From: Dehalococcoidia bacterium
GTDB lineage: Bacteria; Chloroflexota; Dehalococcoidia; Tepidiformales; Tepidiformaceae
Direction of reading: 5' to 3'
DNA: 64,000 bases
Assembly (NCBI GenBank): GCA_022827945.1
Contig: JAJEIT010000055.1
Location: 17,075 to 81,074, forward strand
Shown: piece by piece, positions 19,410-29,165 of the stretch
How the letters are laid out: each line of letters opens with the position of its first letter
Position numbering within the stretch: position 1 is the stretch's first letter
Program-made: the position numbers and the translations under genes
Notes under the pieces: model-generated
The model's input: the letters and a program-made list of their open reading frames with translations, nothing else
Told to the model about the DNA's origin: nothing
The model's database searches: none

Positions 19410-21527
19410 CTACCCCCGCTTGAAGCGCCGCCGCCGGTTGCGCCCCCCCGCCTGGCTGCGCCCGTAGCGCACCGGCCCGCTCCGGCCCGCCACCTCCGCG
19501 AACGCCTCCAGCTCCTCGCTGTCCGACCCCACCAGCTCGCGCCGCAGCTCCACGATCCGGTCGCGCAGCGCCGCCGCCTTCTCGAACTCGAGGTTCTTCG
19601 CCGCCCCCTTCATCTCCCGCTCCAGCTCCTTGATCATCCGCAGCAGGTCGTCCGGCGCCATCCCCGCGGGAACGTCCGCGTCGTACTCCGCCGGCTCCTC
19701 CGCCACCTCCCGCACATGGTCCGTGATGTCCCGGATCGCCTTCGTGATCGTCGCCGCCTCCAGCCCGTGCTCGCGGTTGTAGCTGTCCTGGATGCCGCGC
19801 CGCCGCTCCGTCTCGTCGATCGCCGTGCGCATGCTCGCCGTCACATGGTCCGCGTACATCACGACGCGCCCCTCGATGTGCCGCGCCGCCCGCCCGATCG
19901 TCTGGATCAGCGACCGGTTCGAGCGCAGGTACCCCTCCTTGTCGGCATCGAGGATCGCCACGAGCGACACCTCGGGCAGGTCCAGCCCCTCCCGCAGCAG
20001 GTTGATCCCCACCACCACGTCGTACACCCCCAGCCGCAGGTCCCGCAGGATCTCCACCCGGTCGAGCGTCTGCACTTCCGAGTGCAGGTAGTGCGTCTTC
20101 ACCCCCATCTCCGTGAGGTAGTCCGCCAGGTCCTCCGCCATCTTCTTCGTCAGCGTCGTGACCAGCACACGCTGCCCCTTCGCCGTCGTCGCATTGATCT
20201 CCGCCAGCAGGTCGTCGATCTGCCCGTCCGTCGAGCGCACCTCCACCACCGGGTCGAGTACGCCCGTCGGACGGATCACCTGCTCCGCCACCTGCGTCGA
20301 CTGGTCCAGCTCGTACTGCGCCGGCGTCGCGCTCACGAAGATCGTCTGGTTGATGTGCTGGTCGAACTCCTCGAACGTCAGCGGCCTGTTGTCGAGCGCG
20401 CTCGGCAGCCGGAACCCGAACTCGACCAGCGTCTCCTTGCGCGACCGATCCCCGTAGAACTGCCCCTGCACCTGCGGCAGCGTGATGTGCGACTCGTCCA
20501 CCACCAGCAGCCAGTCGTCCGGGAAGTAGTCGAGCAGGCACCACGGCGTCGACCCCGCCGGACGCACCTGCAGGTGCCGCGAGTAGTTCTCGATGCCGGC
20601 GCAATAGCCCGTTTCCCGCAGCGTCTCCAGGTCGTAATGGGTGCGCTCCTCCAGCCGCGCCGCCTCCAGGATCTTCCCCTGCTCCTTCAGGAACGCGAGC
20701 TGGTCCTGCAGCTCCGTCTCGATCGCCTTGAGCGCGTCTTCGAGGTTGTCCTTGCTCGTCACGAAGTGCTTCGCCGGGAAGATCTCGACCGCCTCCCGCT
20801 CGGCCACGATCTCCCCGGTCAGCGGGTCGAGCTCGCTGATGCGCTCCACCTCGTTGTCCCAGAAGTCGATGCGGACCGCCAGCTCCTCGTAGCTCGGCAG
20901 GATCGTGAGCGAGTCGCCCCGCATGCGGAAGCGCCCCCGCACCACGTTCTGGTCGTTCCGCTCGTACTGCATCTCGACCATCCGCCGCAGCACGTCGCGA
21001 CGTTCCAGCTGCTCCCCCACCTTCATCCTGAGGATGAACTCCTCATAGCCGGAGGGCTCCCCAAGGCCGTAGATGCAGCTCACGCTCGCCACGATGATCA
21101 CGTCGCGCCGCGTGAACAGCGACCGCGTGGCTGCGTGCCGCAGCTTGTCGATCTCGTCGTTGATGTCCGCGTCCTTGGCGATGTACGTGTCGCTCCGCGG
21201 GATGTACGCCTCTGGCTGGTAGTAGTCGTAGTAGCTGACGAAGTACTCGACCGAGTTTTCCGGGAAGAACTCCTTCAGCTCCGCGCAGAGCTGCGCCGCC
21301 AGCGTCTTGTTGTGGGCCAGCACGAGCGTCGGCCGCCCCACCGCCTGCACCACGTTTGCGATGGTGAACGTCTTCCCGGAGCCCGTCGCTCCCAGCAGCG
21401 TCTGGTAGCGATCCCCCCGCTGCAACCCCTCGACGAGTGTGTCGATTGCCTGCGGCTGGTCGCCCGTGGGCTGGAAGTCGGAGCTCAGCTTGAACGCGCC
21501 CTGGGAAGGGGAGGCCACGGAAACCAT
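19410..21527 (-). CDS. uvrB: Excinuclease ABC subunit B
   Basis: [38 protein letters not shown]...[12 protein letters not shown]...[26 protein letters not shown]. Confidence 0.97.
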   Translation of the reverse strand: MVSVASPSQGAFKLSSDFQPTGDQPQAIDTLVEGLQRGDRYQTLLGATGSGKTFTIANVVQAVGRPTLVLAHNKTLAAQLCAELKEFFPENSVEYFVSYYDYYQPEAYIPRSDTYIAKDADINDEIDKLRHAATRSLFTRRDVIIVASVSCIYGLGEPSGYEEFILRMKVGEQLERRDVLRRMVEMQYERNDQNVVRGRFRMRGDSLTILPSYEELAVRIDFWDNEVERISELDPLTGEIVAEREAVEIFPAKHFVTSKDNLEDALKAIETELQDQLAFLKEQGKILEAARLEERTHYDLETLRETGYCAGIENYSRHLQVRPAGSTPWCLLDYFPDDWLLVVDESHITLPQVQGQFYGDRSRKETLVEFGFRLPSALDNRPLTFEEFDQHINQTIFVSATPAQYELDQSTQVAEQVIRPTGVLDPVVEVRSTDGQIDDLLAEINATTAKGQRVLVTTLTKKMAEDLADYLTEMGVKTHYLHSEVQTLDRVEILRDLRLGVYDVVVGINLLREGLDLPEVSLVAILDADKEGYLRSNRSLIQTIGRAARHIEGRVVMYADHVTASMRTAIDETERRRGIQDSYNREHGLEAATITKAIRDITDHVREVAEEPAEYDADVPAGMAPDDLLRMIKELEREMKGAAKNLEFEKAAALRDRIVELRRELVGSDSEELEAFAEVAGRSGPVRYGRSQAGGRNRRRRFKRG

Positions 21528-21550
21528 GCCCGCCAGTGTAGCAGCGCGCC

Positions 21551-22396
21551 CTACGCGCCCTCGCCCAGCGTCACGTTGTCGATCAGCCGTACCGGCCCGA
21601 AGCGCGCGGCCAGCGACAGCAGCGCCACCCCCTCGATGTCCCCCTCGATCTCGGCCAGCGTCTCAGAGTCCGCCACCGAAACATAATCCAGCTCCCCCTG
21701 GGGCTCTGCCCCCACCGTTCCGCTCACTATCACGCGCAGCACTTCGGCCGAGCGCACACCCTCGGCGAATCGCGCCTCCGCCTCCGCCAGTGCCCGCGAG
21801 AGCACCAACGCCGCCGCCCGCTGCTCCCGCGAGAGGTAGGCGTTGCGGCTGCTCATCGCCAGCCCGCCCTCCTCCCGCACCGTGTCGCACCCGACGATCT
21901 CGGTGGGGAGGTCGAGGTCCCGCGCCAGCCGCCGGATGACCCGTAGCTGCTGGGCGTCCTTCTTCCCGAAGTAGGCGCGGTCCGGGCCCACCGCGATCAA
22001 CAGCTTCGTCACGACCGTCGCCACCCCGCGGAAGTGCACCGGCCGCGAGCGCCCCTCCAGCCCCTGCGACAGGCCCTCGACCGTCACGTACGTCTGGTAC
22101 CCCTCCGGGTACATAGTCTCGACCGACGGCAGGTAGACCGCGTCCACGCCGAGCTCCCGCAACTGGCGCAGGTCGCCCTCCTCGTCGCGCGGATAGCGGT
22201 CGAAGTCCTCGTTCGGCCCGAACTGGGTGGGGTTCACGAAGATGCTCGCGACCGACGCCTCGTTCTCCGCCAGCGACCGCCGCACGAGCGACAGGTGTCC
22301 CTCGTGCAGGTAGCCCATCGTGGGCGTCAGGCCGAGGCTGACCGGAAGCGCCCGTCGCCAGGCACGCATTTCCTCGGGGGTCTTCAGGATCTCCAT
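21551..22396 (-). CDS. panC: Pantothenate synthetase
   Basis: [24 protein letters not shown]...[20 protein letters not shown]. Confidence 0.95.
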   Translation of the reverse strand: MEILKTPEEMRAWRRALPVSLGLTPTMGYLHEGHLSLVRRSLAENEASVASIFVNPTQFGPNEDFDRYPRDEEGDLRQLRELGVDAVYLPSVETMYPEGYQTYVTVEGLSQGLEGRSRPVHFRGVATVVTKLLIAVGPDRAYFGKKDAQQLRVIRRLARDLDLPTEIVGCDTVREEGGLAMSSRNAYLSREQRAAALVLSRALAEAEARFAEGVRSAEVLRVIVSGTVGAEPQGELDYVSVADSETLAEIEGDIEGVALLSLAARFGPVRLIDNVTLGEGA

Positions 22397-22418
22397 GCGT
22401 GACCCCGCGGCGGGAGTA

Positions 22419-23270
22419 TCAGGCGGGCGTGCCCGCGCCCTGGCGCAGCTCGGTCAGCGTCTCCTCGGCCATCGGGAAGCTCTCTTCCTCGGTCGGGAAC
22501 GCGCCCTCCTCGACCTCCGCCACGTAGTCGCGGATGGCCCCGCGGATCGCCTCGCCGAGCACGGCGTAGCGCTTTGCGTGGCGGAACTGGCGCTGGTCGT
22601 CGAACAGCCCCAGCAGATCGTGCAGCACCTGCACCTGGCCGTCGCAGTCCACCCCCGCGCCGATGCCGATGGTCGGGACGCCGATGCGCTCCGTCACCAT
22701 CTTCGCGAGCGGGGCCGGCACTGTCTCCAGCACGATCGCGAACGCCCCCGCCTCCTCCAGCGCCCGCGCATCGCCGATGATGCGCGCCGCTGCGGCCGGC
22801 GTCTTGCCCTGCACCTTGTGCCCGCCGAACTGGTTCACCGACTGTGGCGTCAGGCCCAGGTGCCCCATGACCGGGATGCCCGCCGACACCATCCGCCGCA
22901 CGAGCGGCGCCATCTCGCTGCCGCCCTCGAGCTTCACCGCTCCCGCGCCGGCCTGCAGCAGACGTCCGGCGTTCGCGACCGCCTCGTCGGGGTTCGCCTG
23001 GTAGCTCATGAAGGGCATGTCCGCCACCACCAGGCAGCGCTCCGTGCCGCGAACCACCGCCTTCGTGTGGTGCAGCATGTCGTCCATCGTGACCGGGACC
23101 GTCGAGTCGTGGCCCAGCATCACCGTGCCGAGCGAGTCCCCGACCAGGATCACCGGCGCGCCCGCCTGCTCGACCAGCCGCGCCATCGCGTAGTCGTACG
23201 CCGTCAGCATCGCGAAGCGACGGCCCTCGCGCTTCCATTCAGCCAGCCTGTGGATCGAAAGGCGTCCCAT
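22419..23270 (-). CDS. panB: 3-methyl-2-oxobutanoate hydroxymethyltransferase
   Basis: MLTAYDYAMARLVEQAGAPVILVGDSLGTVMLGHDSTVPVTMDDM. Confidence 0.95.
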   Translation of the reverse strand: MGRLSIHRLAEWKREGRRFAMLTAYDYAMARLVEQAGAPVILVGDSLGTVMLGHDSTVPVTMDDMLHHTKAVVRGTERCLVVADMPFMSYQANPDEAVANAGRLLQAGAGAVKLEGGSEMAPLVRRMVSAGIPVMGHLGLTPQSVNQFGGHKVQGKTPAAAARIIGDARALEEAGAFAIVLETVPAPLAKMVTERIGVPTIGIGAGVDCDGQVQVLHDLLGLFDDQRQFRHAKRYAVLGEAIRGAIRDYVAEVEEGAFPTEEESFPMAEETLTELRQGAGTPA

Positions 23271-23300
23271 CGGTTCCCTCCCGCTCGCGTCAGTGCCACG

Positions 23301-23330
23301 AAAAACGCCCTTGCCGGGTTCGGCAGGGCG
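23301..23330 (-). promoter_or_regulatory. Attenuator/terminator-like hairpin in panBC leader
   Basis: Minus strand CGCCCTGCC-GAACCC-GGCAAGGGCG-TTTTT, with one bulged A. Confidence 0.55.
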
Positions 23331-23498
23331 CGGAACGGTAGAACCGGAAGCCAGGTATGCCTGCTGGCCGCGGCTCGCCATCCGTACCGGCCCTGCGGGT
23401 CCAGGCGGACTTGAGCGTGCGTGGTCTTGTCCTTCAAGGCTCGCCGTCCGCGAACGGATCGGCGGCACGCGGGATCGTCGCTACCCCGGAAACGCTTG

Positions 23499-24515
23499 TC
23501 AACCCCTCTTGTCTGAACCTTCGCGCCACTCCCGCGCTGACGGCACCCCCGCCAGCCCCTCCGCCAGCTCGACGCTGCGCACGACCGCCCGCTCGACCGT
23601 GAGCATGGCCATTAGCCCCAGCGTCGTCAGGTCGTGCGGTTCCGTCGCGACCTCGCCGGTTGTCAGCGCGAAGACGGTGTCGCCGTCGCCGAGGGTGTGC
23701 GCGGGAACGATCGACCGCGCCAGCCCGTCCTGGCCGTGGACGGCGAGCCGCTGGACGCCGATGTGCTCGATGTCGGCGTTCGTCGCGACGCACACGACCG
23801 TCGTGTTCTCCCTTGGCGATTCCTCCTCGCCCTTCCGCTCGACCACCGCCTGCTCCGGTGTGCGCATCTCTCCCGGTTTCTCCCCCCGCGGCCCCGCCAC
23901 CAGCGCTCCCGTCTCGGGGTCGACGATCGCCCCCACGGCGTTCGTCACGGCCAGCGCCCCCACCACCAGCCCCCGCGGTCCCACCAGGCTCGCCGTCCCC
24001 ACTCCCCCCTTTAGCCCCCGCTCGACGCCCAGCAGCTTGGCGACCGTCGCGCCCGTCCCCGCCCCCACGCTCCCCTGCGCGACCGCCCCGCCCGTCGCCC
24101 GCGCCGCCGCCCGTTCTCCCTCGTCCGCCCCCGGATGGGCGTTGCGGCCCGTAGGCAGGTCGTAGATAGCCGCTCCCACGACGATCGGGACCGGTCCCGC
24201 GCTCGTCTCCACGCCGACCCCCCGCACCGCCAGCCAGCGCGCGACTCCCGCCGTGCTCGCCAGCCCGAAGGCCGAGCCCCCCGTCAGCACGACCGCGTGG
24301 CAGCGGCGGACGGCGTTCTCGCCCGCGAGCGCGTCCGTCTCGTGCGTCGCCGGCGCCCCGCCCCGCACGTCCACCGCCGCCAGCGTGCTCTCCTCGCACA
24401 GGATGACCGTGCAGCCCGTGGCCTGCCGTCGCGAGGTCCACTGCCCGACGCGCACGCCCCGCACGTCGGTGATGGCGTCGCGCCTGCCGGGCGCGAGCGG
24501 CTGGACCTCGCTCAC
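23499..24515 (-). CDS. P1-family (DmpA/L-aminopeptidase-like) peptidase
   Basis: AITDVRGVRVGQWTSRRQATGCTVIL...VLTGGSAFGLAS...VVGALAVTNAVG...GDTVFALTTG; GTGA overlap with upstream CDS. Confidence 0.9.
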   Translation of the reverse strand: MSEVQPLAPGRRDAITDVRGVRVGQWTSRRQATGCTVILCEESTLAAVDVRGGAPATHETDALAGENAVRRCHAVVLTGGSAFGLASTAGVARWLAVRGVGVETSAGPVPIVVGAAIYDLPTGRNAHPGADEGERAAARATGGAVAQGSVGAGTGATVAKLLGVERGLKGGVGTASLVGPRGLVVGALAVTNAVGAIVDPETGALVAGPRGEKPGEMRTPEQAVVERKGEEESPRENTTVVCVATNADIEHIGVQRLAVHGQDGLARSIVPAHTLGDGDTVFALTTGEVATEPHDLTTLGLMAMLTVERAVVRSVELAEGLAGVPSAREWREGSDKRG

Positions 24516-25144
24516 ACCCGCTGCCCCAGCGACCGTCGCGCCCGCAGGTACGCCCCCAGGAACCCGCGCGCCACCGAGCAGAGGTCCGCGATCAGGTCCG
24601 CCATCGCGACCGTGTCGTTCTCGCCCGCCGCCAGCCGCACCTCCAGGCGCTCCCCCTCCGCGTTCGTCCCCGTGACCGCGAGCTGGTCGATGGGCGCCGG
24701 CATCGCCAGCGAATCCGCTGCCGTGCTCGCCTCGATCAGCGCAGGAAGCCACTCCGGGATCGGCAGCCCCCGGAGCTGTGTGGCGCTCTCTACAGCTCCC
24801 TCGTCCAGCGCCAGCCGCCGCACGACGCCCTCCGGCTCTGCCGTGGCCGCGAGCTGCGCCAGCGCCACCCACGCCTCCACCCCCGGCAGCGGCCCCCGCA
24901 GCTGTTGCGCGATCGAGAGCCGACGGTCGTCCAGCGCCTCGAACACCGCTGTCAACCTCAGGGCCGCCTCGACGAGCTGCTCCGCCAGCATCCCCACGAG
25001 CGCCGGGCGCTCGTACGGCGGCGCGAACGCCAGCGCCTTCAGGGCGGCGTCCGCCACCATCTGCGGCTTGCTCAGGACCGTGCGCTCGTACTCTTCGAGG
25101 AACCTGATCTCGGTCAGCCCCGCGACGTACGACGTTTCCGCCAT
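24512..25144 (-). CDS. Conserved hypothetical protein
   Basis: 210-aa ORF coupled to the P1 peptidase gene. Confidence 0.65.
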   Translation of the reverse strand: MAETSYVAGLTEIRFLEEYERTVLSKPQMVADAALKALAFAPPYERPALVGMLAEQLVEAALRLTAVFEALDDRRLSIAQQLRGPLPGVEAWVALAQLAATAEPEGVVRRLALDEGAVESATQLRGLPIPEWLPALIEASTAADSLAMPAPIDQLAVTGTNAEGERLEVRLAAGENDTVAMADLIADLCSVARGFLGAYLRARRSLGQRV

Positions 25145-25153
25145 GCCGGCATT

Positions 25154-26002
25154 CTAGCCGCTGGCGGAACGCCGCCTGCGCGGCCGGCGCTGGCAGCGCG
25201 GACAGAAGTGCGTCCCCCGTCCCCCCACTACCGACCGCGCGATCTCCGTCCCGCACGTGTAGCACGGTTTCCCATCGCGCCGGAACACCTGCACGTACAT
25301 GTGCTGCCGCCCCGGGTCGCCCTGCGCGTCGACGTAGTCGCTGAAGCTCGCCCCGCGATTCTCGATGCCGCGTTCGAGCACCTCGCGACAGGCCACGTGC
25401 AGCCGCGCCACCGCCCCCCGCGACACCTCCCCCGCCGCCGTGTCCGGCCGGACGCGCGCCTGGAAGAGCGCCTCGTCCACGTAGATGTTCCCCAGCCCCG
25501 CGATCCGCCGCTGGTCGAGCAGCACCGCCTTCACCGGCGCCGTCCGCCCCGCCAGCAGCTTCCGCAGGAACGCCGCCGTGAACGCCTCGTCCAGCGGCTC
25601 CGGCCCCAGCTTCCCCACCACCTCCGCCGGGTCGTCCACGAGGTCCCAGGTACCGAATTTGCGCAGGTCGCTCCAGCGCAGCTCGTGCCCTCCGTCGAGC
25701 GCGATGCGTCCCCGCTCGTACTCGATCGCCGGGTCGCCCGCCTTCCGCCACACCAGCCGCCCCGTCATGCGCAGGTGCGTCACGAACGTACGCCCGTCGT
25801 CCATGCCGAACAGCAGATACTTCCCCCGCCGCCCCAGCGACACGAACCGCCGCCCCACCAGCCCCGCCCGCAGTCCGTCGATAGGGAAGTCCGTCAGCAG
25901 GTCGATCGTCCCCGGATCGACCTCCACCGCCGCCACCGTCCGCCCCACCACCAGTGGCTCCAGGTCGCGCCTGATCGTCTCGACTTCCGGCAGTTCCGGC
26001 AC
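25154..26002 (-). CDS. mutM: Formamidopyrimidine-DNA glycosylase
   Basis: VPELPEVETIRRDLEPLVVGRTV...RKFGTWDLV...GLGNIYVDEALF; zinc finger CYTCGTEI...FCPRCQ. Confidence 0.95.
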   Translation of the reverse strand: MPELPEVETIRRDLEPLVVGRTVAAVEVDPGTIDLLTDFPIDGLRAGLVGRRFVSLGRRGKYLLFGMDDGRTFVTHLRMTGRLVWRKAGDPAIEYERGRIALDGGHELRWSDLRKFGTWDLVDDPAEVVGKLGPEPLDEAFTAAFLRKLLAGRTAPVKAVLLDQRRIAGLGNIYVDEALFQARVRPDTAAGEVSRGAVARLHVACREVLERGIENRGASFSDYVDAQGDPGRQHMYVQVFRRDGKPCYTCGTEIARSVVGGRGTHFCPRCQRRPRRRRSASG

Positions 26003-26057
26003 GGCCCTCAGCCTACCCGCGCTCCGGCCCGGCGTCGCGGCGGCGTAAGATCGCCCC

Positions 26058-26711
26058 GTGATCACCCACCTCTCCGGAACTCTCACCCACACGGACGTCG
26101 GCGAGCTCAGCGTCGAGATCGACGTCTCCGGTGTCCGCTACGAGGTGCTCGTCCCCGCCTTCCTCTGGCCCGAGATCCAGGAGACCATCGACTCCGCCGG
26201 CGAAGGCGAGCCCGACCCCGCGATCGCCCTGCACGTCCTCTACCACGCCACCGCCAACGTCCCCGTGCCCCTCCTTGTCGGCTTCCTCCGCCGCCCCGAG
26301 CGCGACTTCTTCCGCAAGTTCACGACCGTCGAGGGGCTGGGCCCGACCAAGGCCGTCAAGGCCATGACCGTGTCCGTCAGCACCCTCGCCCGCGCCATCG
26401 AGCAGGAGGACCAGGCGGTGCTCACGCGCCTGCCCGGCATCGGTCCCCGCGTCGCCGGGAAGATCATCGCCACCCTCCGCGGCAAGGTCGTCGCCGAGGC
26501 CGCCCTCCAGGACGGCGGCCTCGACAGTCCCGTCGACCTCGACAGCCTCCGCCGCGACCGCGTCTCCCTGGACGCCGCCGAGGCGATCGCGGCGCTCGGC
26601 TACGCCCGCACGGAAGCCCGCCGCTGGGTCGACGAAGCCCTCACCGACGATCCCGACATCGCCACCGTCGAGGAGCTGACGCTGGCCGTGCTCCGCGCCC
26701 GCGGTGCCTGA
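26058..26711 (+). CDS. ruvA: Holliday junction DNA helicase RuvA
   Basis: LSGTLTHTDVGELSVEIDVSGVRYEVLVP...VEGLGPTKAVKAM...LTRLPGIGPRVAGKIIATLRGKV. Confidence 0.88.
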   Translation: MITHLSGTLTHTDVGELSVEIDVSGVRYEVLVPAFLWPEIQETIDSAGEGEPDPAIALHVLYHATANVPVPLLVGFLRRPERDFFRKFTTVEGLGPTKAVKAMTVSVSTLARAIEQEDQAVLTRLPGIGPRVAGKIIATLRGKVVAEAALQDGGLDSPVDLDSLRRDRVSLDAAEAIAALGYARTEARRWVDEALTDDPDIATVEELTLAVLRARGA

Positions 26712-26757
26712 CCCGCCCCGTTCGCCCCTAACCTTCCCTCCCCGCTAGGATGGCCCG

Positions 26758-27696
26758 ATGACGCAGCCCCCTGCCGACCCCGAGAGCTATCCCCCCGAGG
26801 AGCAGCCGGCGGAACCGGTTCCCGGGGCTCCCGCGCAGGCCCCTCGGAGGGCCGTTCGCCCTCCGATCTGGCCCTATTTCCTGACCCCGGTTGCGGTCCT
26901 CATCGGCGCCGCCGCCATCGTCGTCACAATCGTCCTGCTCGACGACGACCCGCCGCCCGCCGAGCCCATTGGCCCCGCTCTCGAGGCGATGGCCGAGGCG
27001 GTCGATTCCCTCGCCACGGCTGTCGATGACCTGGAGGCGGCCCCCCAGCCCGCCGCCCCGGCCGAGCCGGTTACGCTCCGCGGCACGCTCGAGGGCTACG
27101 CCGCTGCGCTCGGCCTCGACGTCGAGGGCTTCGCCGAGTGCCTCAGCGACACGTCGAAGCTGCAGGTCGTCGGCGACCAGCTCCAGCGAGGGCTCGACCT
27201 CGGCGTGAACGGCACGCCCGCCTTCTTCGTGAACAACAAATACATCTCGGGGGCACAGCCGTCTGTCGTCTTCACCGAGGTCATCGCCGCCGAACTCGCG
27301 GGCAGCCCCACCTCTCTCGACGAGTACTCCGACACCATCCGGGTGCTCGCCAACCGGGAACCGCCCGCCTTCGCCATCCTCGACCGGGCTCCAGACTTCA
27401 CGAACGCCGCCATCAAGGGCAGCCCCGACGCCGCCGTCGTCATCGTCGAGTTCAGCGATTTCCAGTGTCCCTTCTGCCTGCGCTGGTACCTCAACACGTT
27501 GCCTGAGATCGAGCCGCAGATCGGCGACGACGTGGCGCTCGTCTTCCTCCATTTCCCCATCACCCAGCTCCACCCCAACGCCCCCACCGTCCACGTCGCG
27601 GCCGAGTGCGCCGGGGAGCAGGGCAAGTTCTGGGAGATGCACGACCTCCTCTTCGAGCGCCAGGACGAGTGGTCGCGGCTTCCGAACCCCAACTAG
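26758..27696 (+). CDS. Membrane-anchored DsbA/thioredoxin-fold protein with the C-terminal half preceding the N-terminal half (apparent circular permutation)
   Basis: TM segment, then YAAALGLDVEGFAECL...GVNGTPAFFVNNKYISGAQP (normally C-terminal, cis-Pro region), then VVIVEFSDFQCPFCLRWY...QGKFWEMHDLLFERQDEW (normally N-terminal, CPFC at 27466-27477). Confidence 0.9.
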   Translation: MTQPPADPESYPPEEQPAEPVPGAPAQAPRRAVRPPIWPYFLTPVAVLIGAAAIVVTIVLLDDDPPPAEPIGPALEAMAEAVDSLATAVDDLEAAPQPAAPAEPVTLRGTLEGYAAALGLDVEGFAECLSDTSKLQVVGDQLQRGLDLGVNGTPAFFVNNKYISGAQPSVVFTEVIAAELAGSPTSLDEYSDTIRVLANREPPAFAILDRAPDFTNAAIKGSPDAAVVIVEFSDFQCPFCLRWYLNTLPEIEPQIGDDVALVFLHFPITQLHPNAPTVHVAAECAGEQGKFWEMHDLLFERQDEWSRLPNPN

Positions 27697-27702
27697 CGGC
27701 GG

Positions 27703-28116
27703 CTAGCGTCCCCGCTCCCCTTCCAGCCTCCCCAGGATGTGACGCACCACCCGACCGGTGCGGTCGTGCCCCGCGCTGCAGTGCACCAGCACCGGCTTCG
27801 GCAGCCGCCGGAACGACGCCCACGCGTCGTCGAGCTGCGCTCGCGTGAACGGTTCCGCCATCCCGTCGCGAACACCGTGGTGGGCGACCTCGAATCCCGA
27901 GGTGCGGTAGCGCGCCAGCAGCCCCTCCGGCAGCGCCGCTGCGTAGAGCGGCAACTGGTCGTCGCCCAGCAGGCAGATGACCGACCGCACCCCCGCCTCC
28001 CGGGTCCTGGCGACCCACGCCTCCACCGCGGCCAGCGGCACTGCCCCCTCCTCCCCCGGGACGTACCCGGGGCGCGGGCTCACGGCCAGCTCCCCCTCGA
28101 TGATCCAGCTCACCAC
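27703..28116 (-). CDS. Protein tyrosine/dual-specificity phosphatase-like
   Basis: VLVHCSAGHDRTGRVV signature HCxxGxxRT. Confidence 0.85.
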   Translation of the reverse strand: MVSWIIEGELAVSPRPGYVPGEEGAVPLAAVEAWVARTREAGVRSVICLLGDDQLPLYAAALPEGLLARYRTSGFEVAHHGVRDGMAEPFTRAQLDDAWASFRRLPKPVLVHCSAGHDRTGRVVRHILGRLEGERGR

Positions 28117-28120
28117 CGGG

Positions 28121-29083
28121 CTACACGGCCCCCATCCGCATGAACGCTTCCGTGATCGCCTCCGCCGCCCGCCGCTCGTGCCCCGCTGCGCGCCGCAGCG
28201 CGTTCGCTGCCGCCTCCCGCAGCCCCGGATTCGCGACGTTTCCGTGTCCGCCCGCCGGGAACGGGAACAGCGTCAGGAGCGGTGAGAGCGTCTGTGTGAG
28301 GTCGCGCACCGCCCGCTCCGCGCGCCCCAGCGGCTCGGCCAGCGGCGGGACCGACTCCGACAGGTCGTGCAGGAACGCCGCCCCGTCGGTCCGCGCCGCC
28401 TGCAGCACCGCGAGCGTGTAGGCGTTCCCCGCCCGGTCCACCTCCCCATCCCCATCGAGCGCATCCGCCCACGCTTCGAGCGCCGGCGTCCCGCGCGGCT
28501 GGTCGCTTCCACCACCCGCCCCCCGGAGCATGTCCACTGCCGTCCGCAGCGACCCCAGCACCGCCAGCTCCGGGTCGAGGTCGCTCGGCCCCACGGGCGC
28601 GAACAGCTCGATGATTCCCAGCGAGGGCCACTCGTCCCACTGCGCGAAGCTCCCCATCTCCTCTGACACCGCCGACTCGACGAGGAACCCGTCGCGCTCG
28701 CCGTCGTAGCCCGTCACGATTGCGAACTCATGCACCTGCAGGTCGAATCCGATGAGGGGGATGCCCTCGTCAAGCCGTTCCCGCGCCCATTCCAGCGCCT
28801 CCGCCCTGGCCGCCTCCAGCTCTTCGCCCTGCTCCCGCCGTCCGAACCGCTCCCACTCCAGCCCCGTGCGCGCGTACCGCTCGACCATCGCCCCCCAGTC
28901 GAGGTCGTGCGGGCCGCTCGGCAGCGCGGTGATCCCGCCCTCACAGACGAGGCACAGGTGCCAGGCGTGACCCGTCAGTCCCATGACCGCGTGGCGCGGC
29001 AGCTCGAGCCCCTCGGCCGCGAGCACCCCTTCGAGCGCTCCCGCCGCCGTCGTCCAGTTCGGTCTCAGTGTGAGTTCGCCCAC
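28121..29083 (-). CDS. Conserved hypothetical, BtrH-N/C39-like candidate
   Basis: HAVMGLTGHAWHLCLVCEGGITALPSGPHDLDW...IPLIGFDLQVHEFAIVTGYD. Confidence 0.6.
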   Translation of the reverse strand: MGELTLRPNWTTAAGALEGVLAAEGLELPRHAVMGLTGHAWHLCLVCEGGITALPSGPHDLDWGAMVERYARTGLEWERFGRREQGEELEAARAEALEWARERLDEGIPLIGFDLQVHEFAIVTGYDGERDGFLVESAVSEEMGSFAQWDEWPSLGIIELFAPVGPSDLDPELAVLGSLRTAVDMLRGAGGGSDQPRGTPALEAWADALDGDGEVDRAGNAYTLAVLQAARTDGAAFLHDLSESVPPLAEPLGRAERAVRDLTQTLSPLLTLFPFPAGGHGNVANPGLREAAANALRRAAGHERRAAEAITEAFMRMGAV

Positions 29084-29165
29084 GGATACAACCCCGCCAG
29101 TCGCGGCCCGTCCTGCGGGCGACCGTAGAATACGCCCAACCCGCCGCAGAACGAGAGGCTACCCC

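Noticed and set aside
19332-21686. 784-aa plus-strand ORF
   Set aside because: Antisense to uvrB; the composition ([14 protein letters not shown]) is typical of shadow ORFs.
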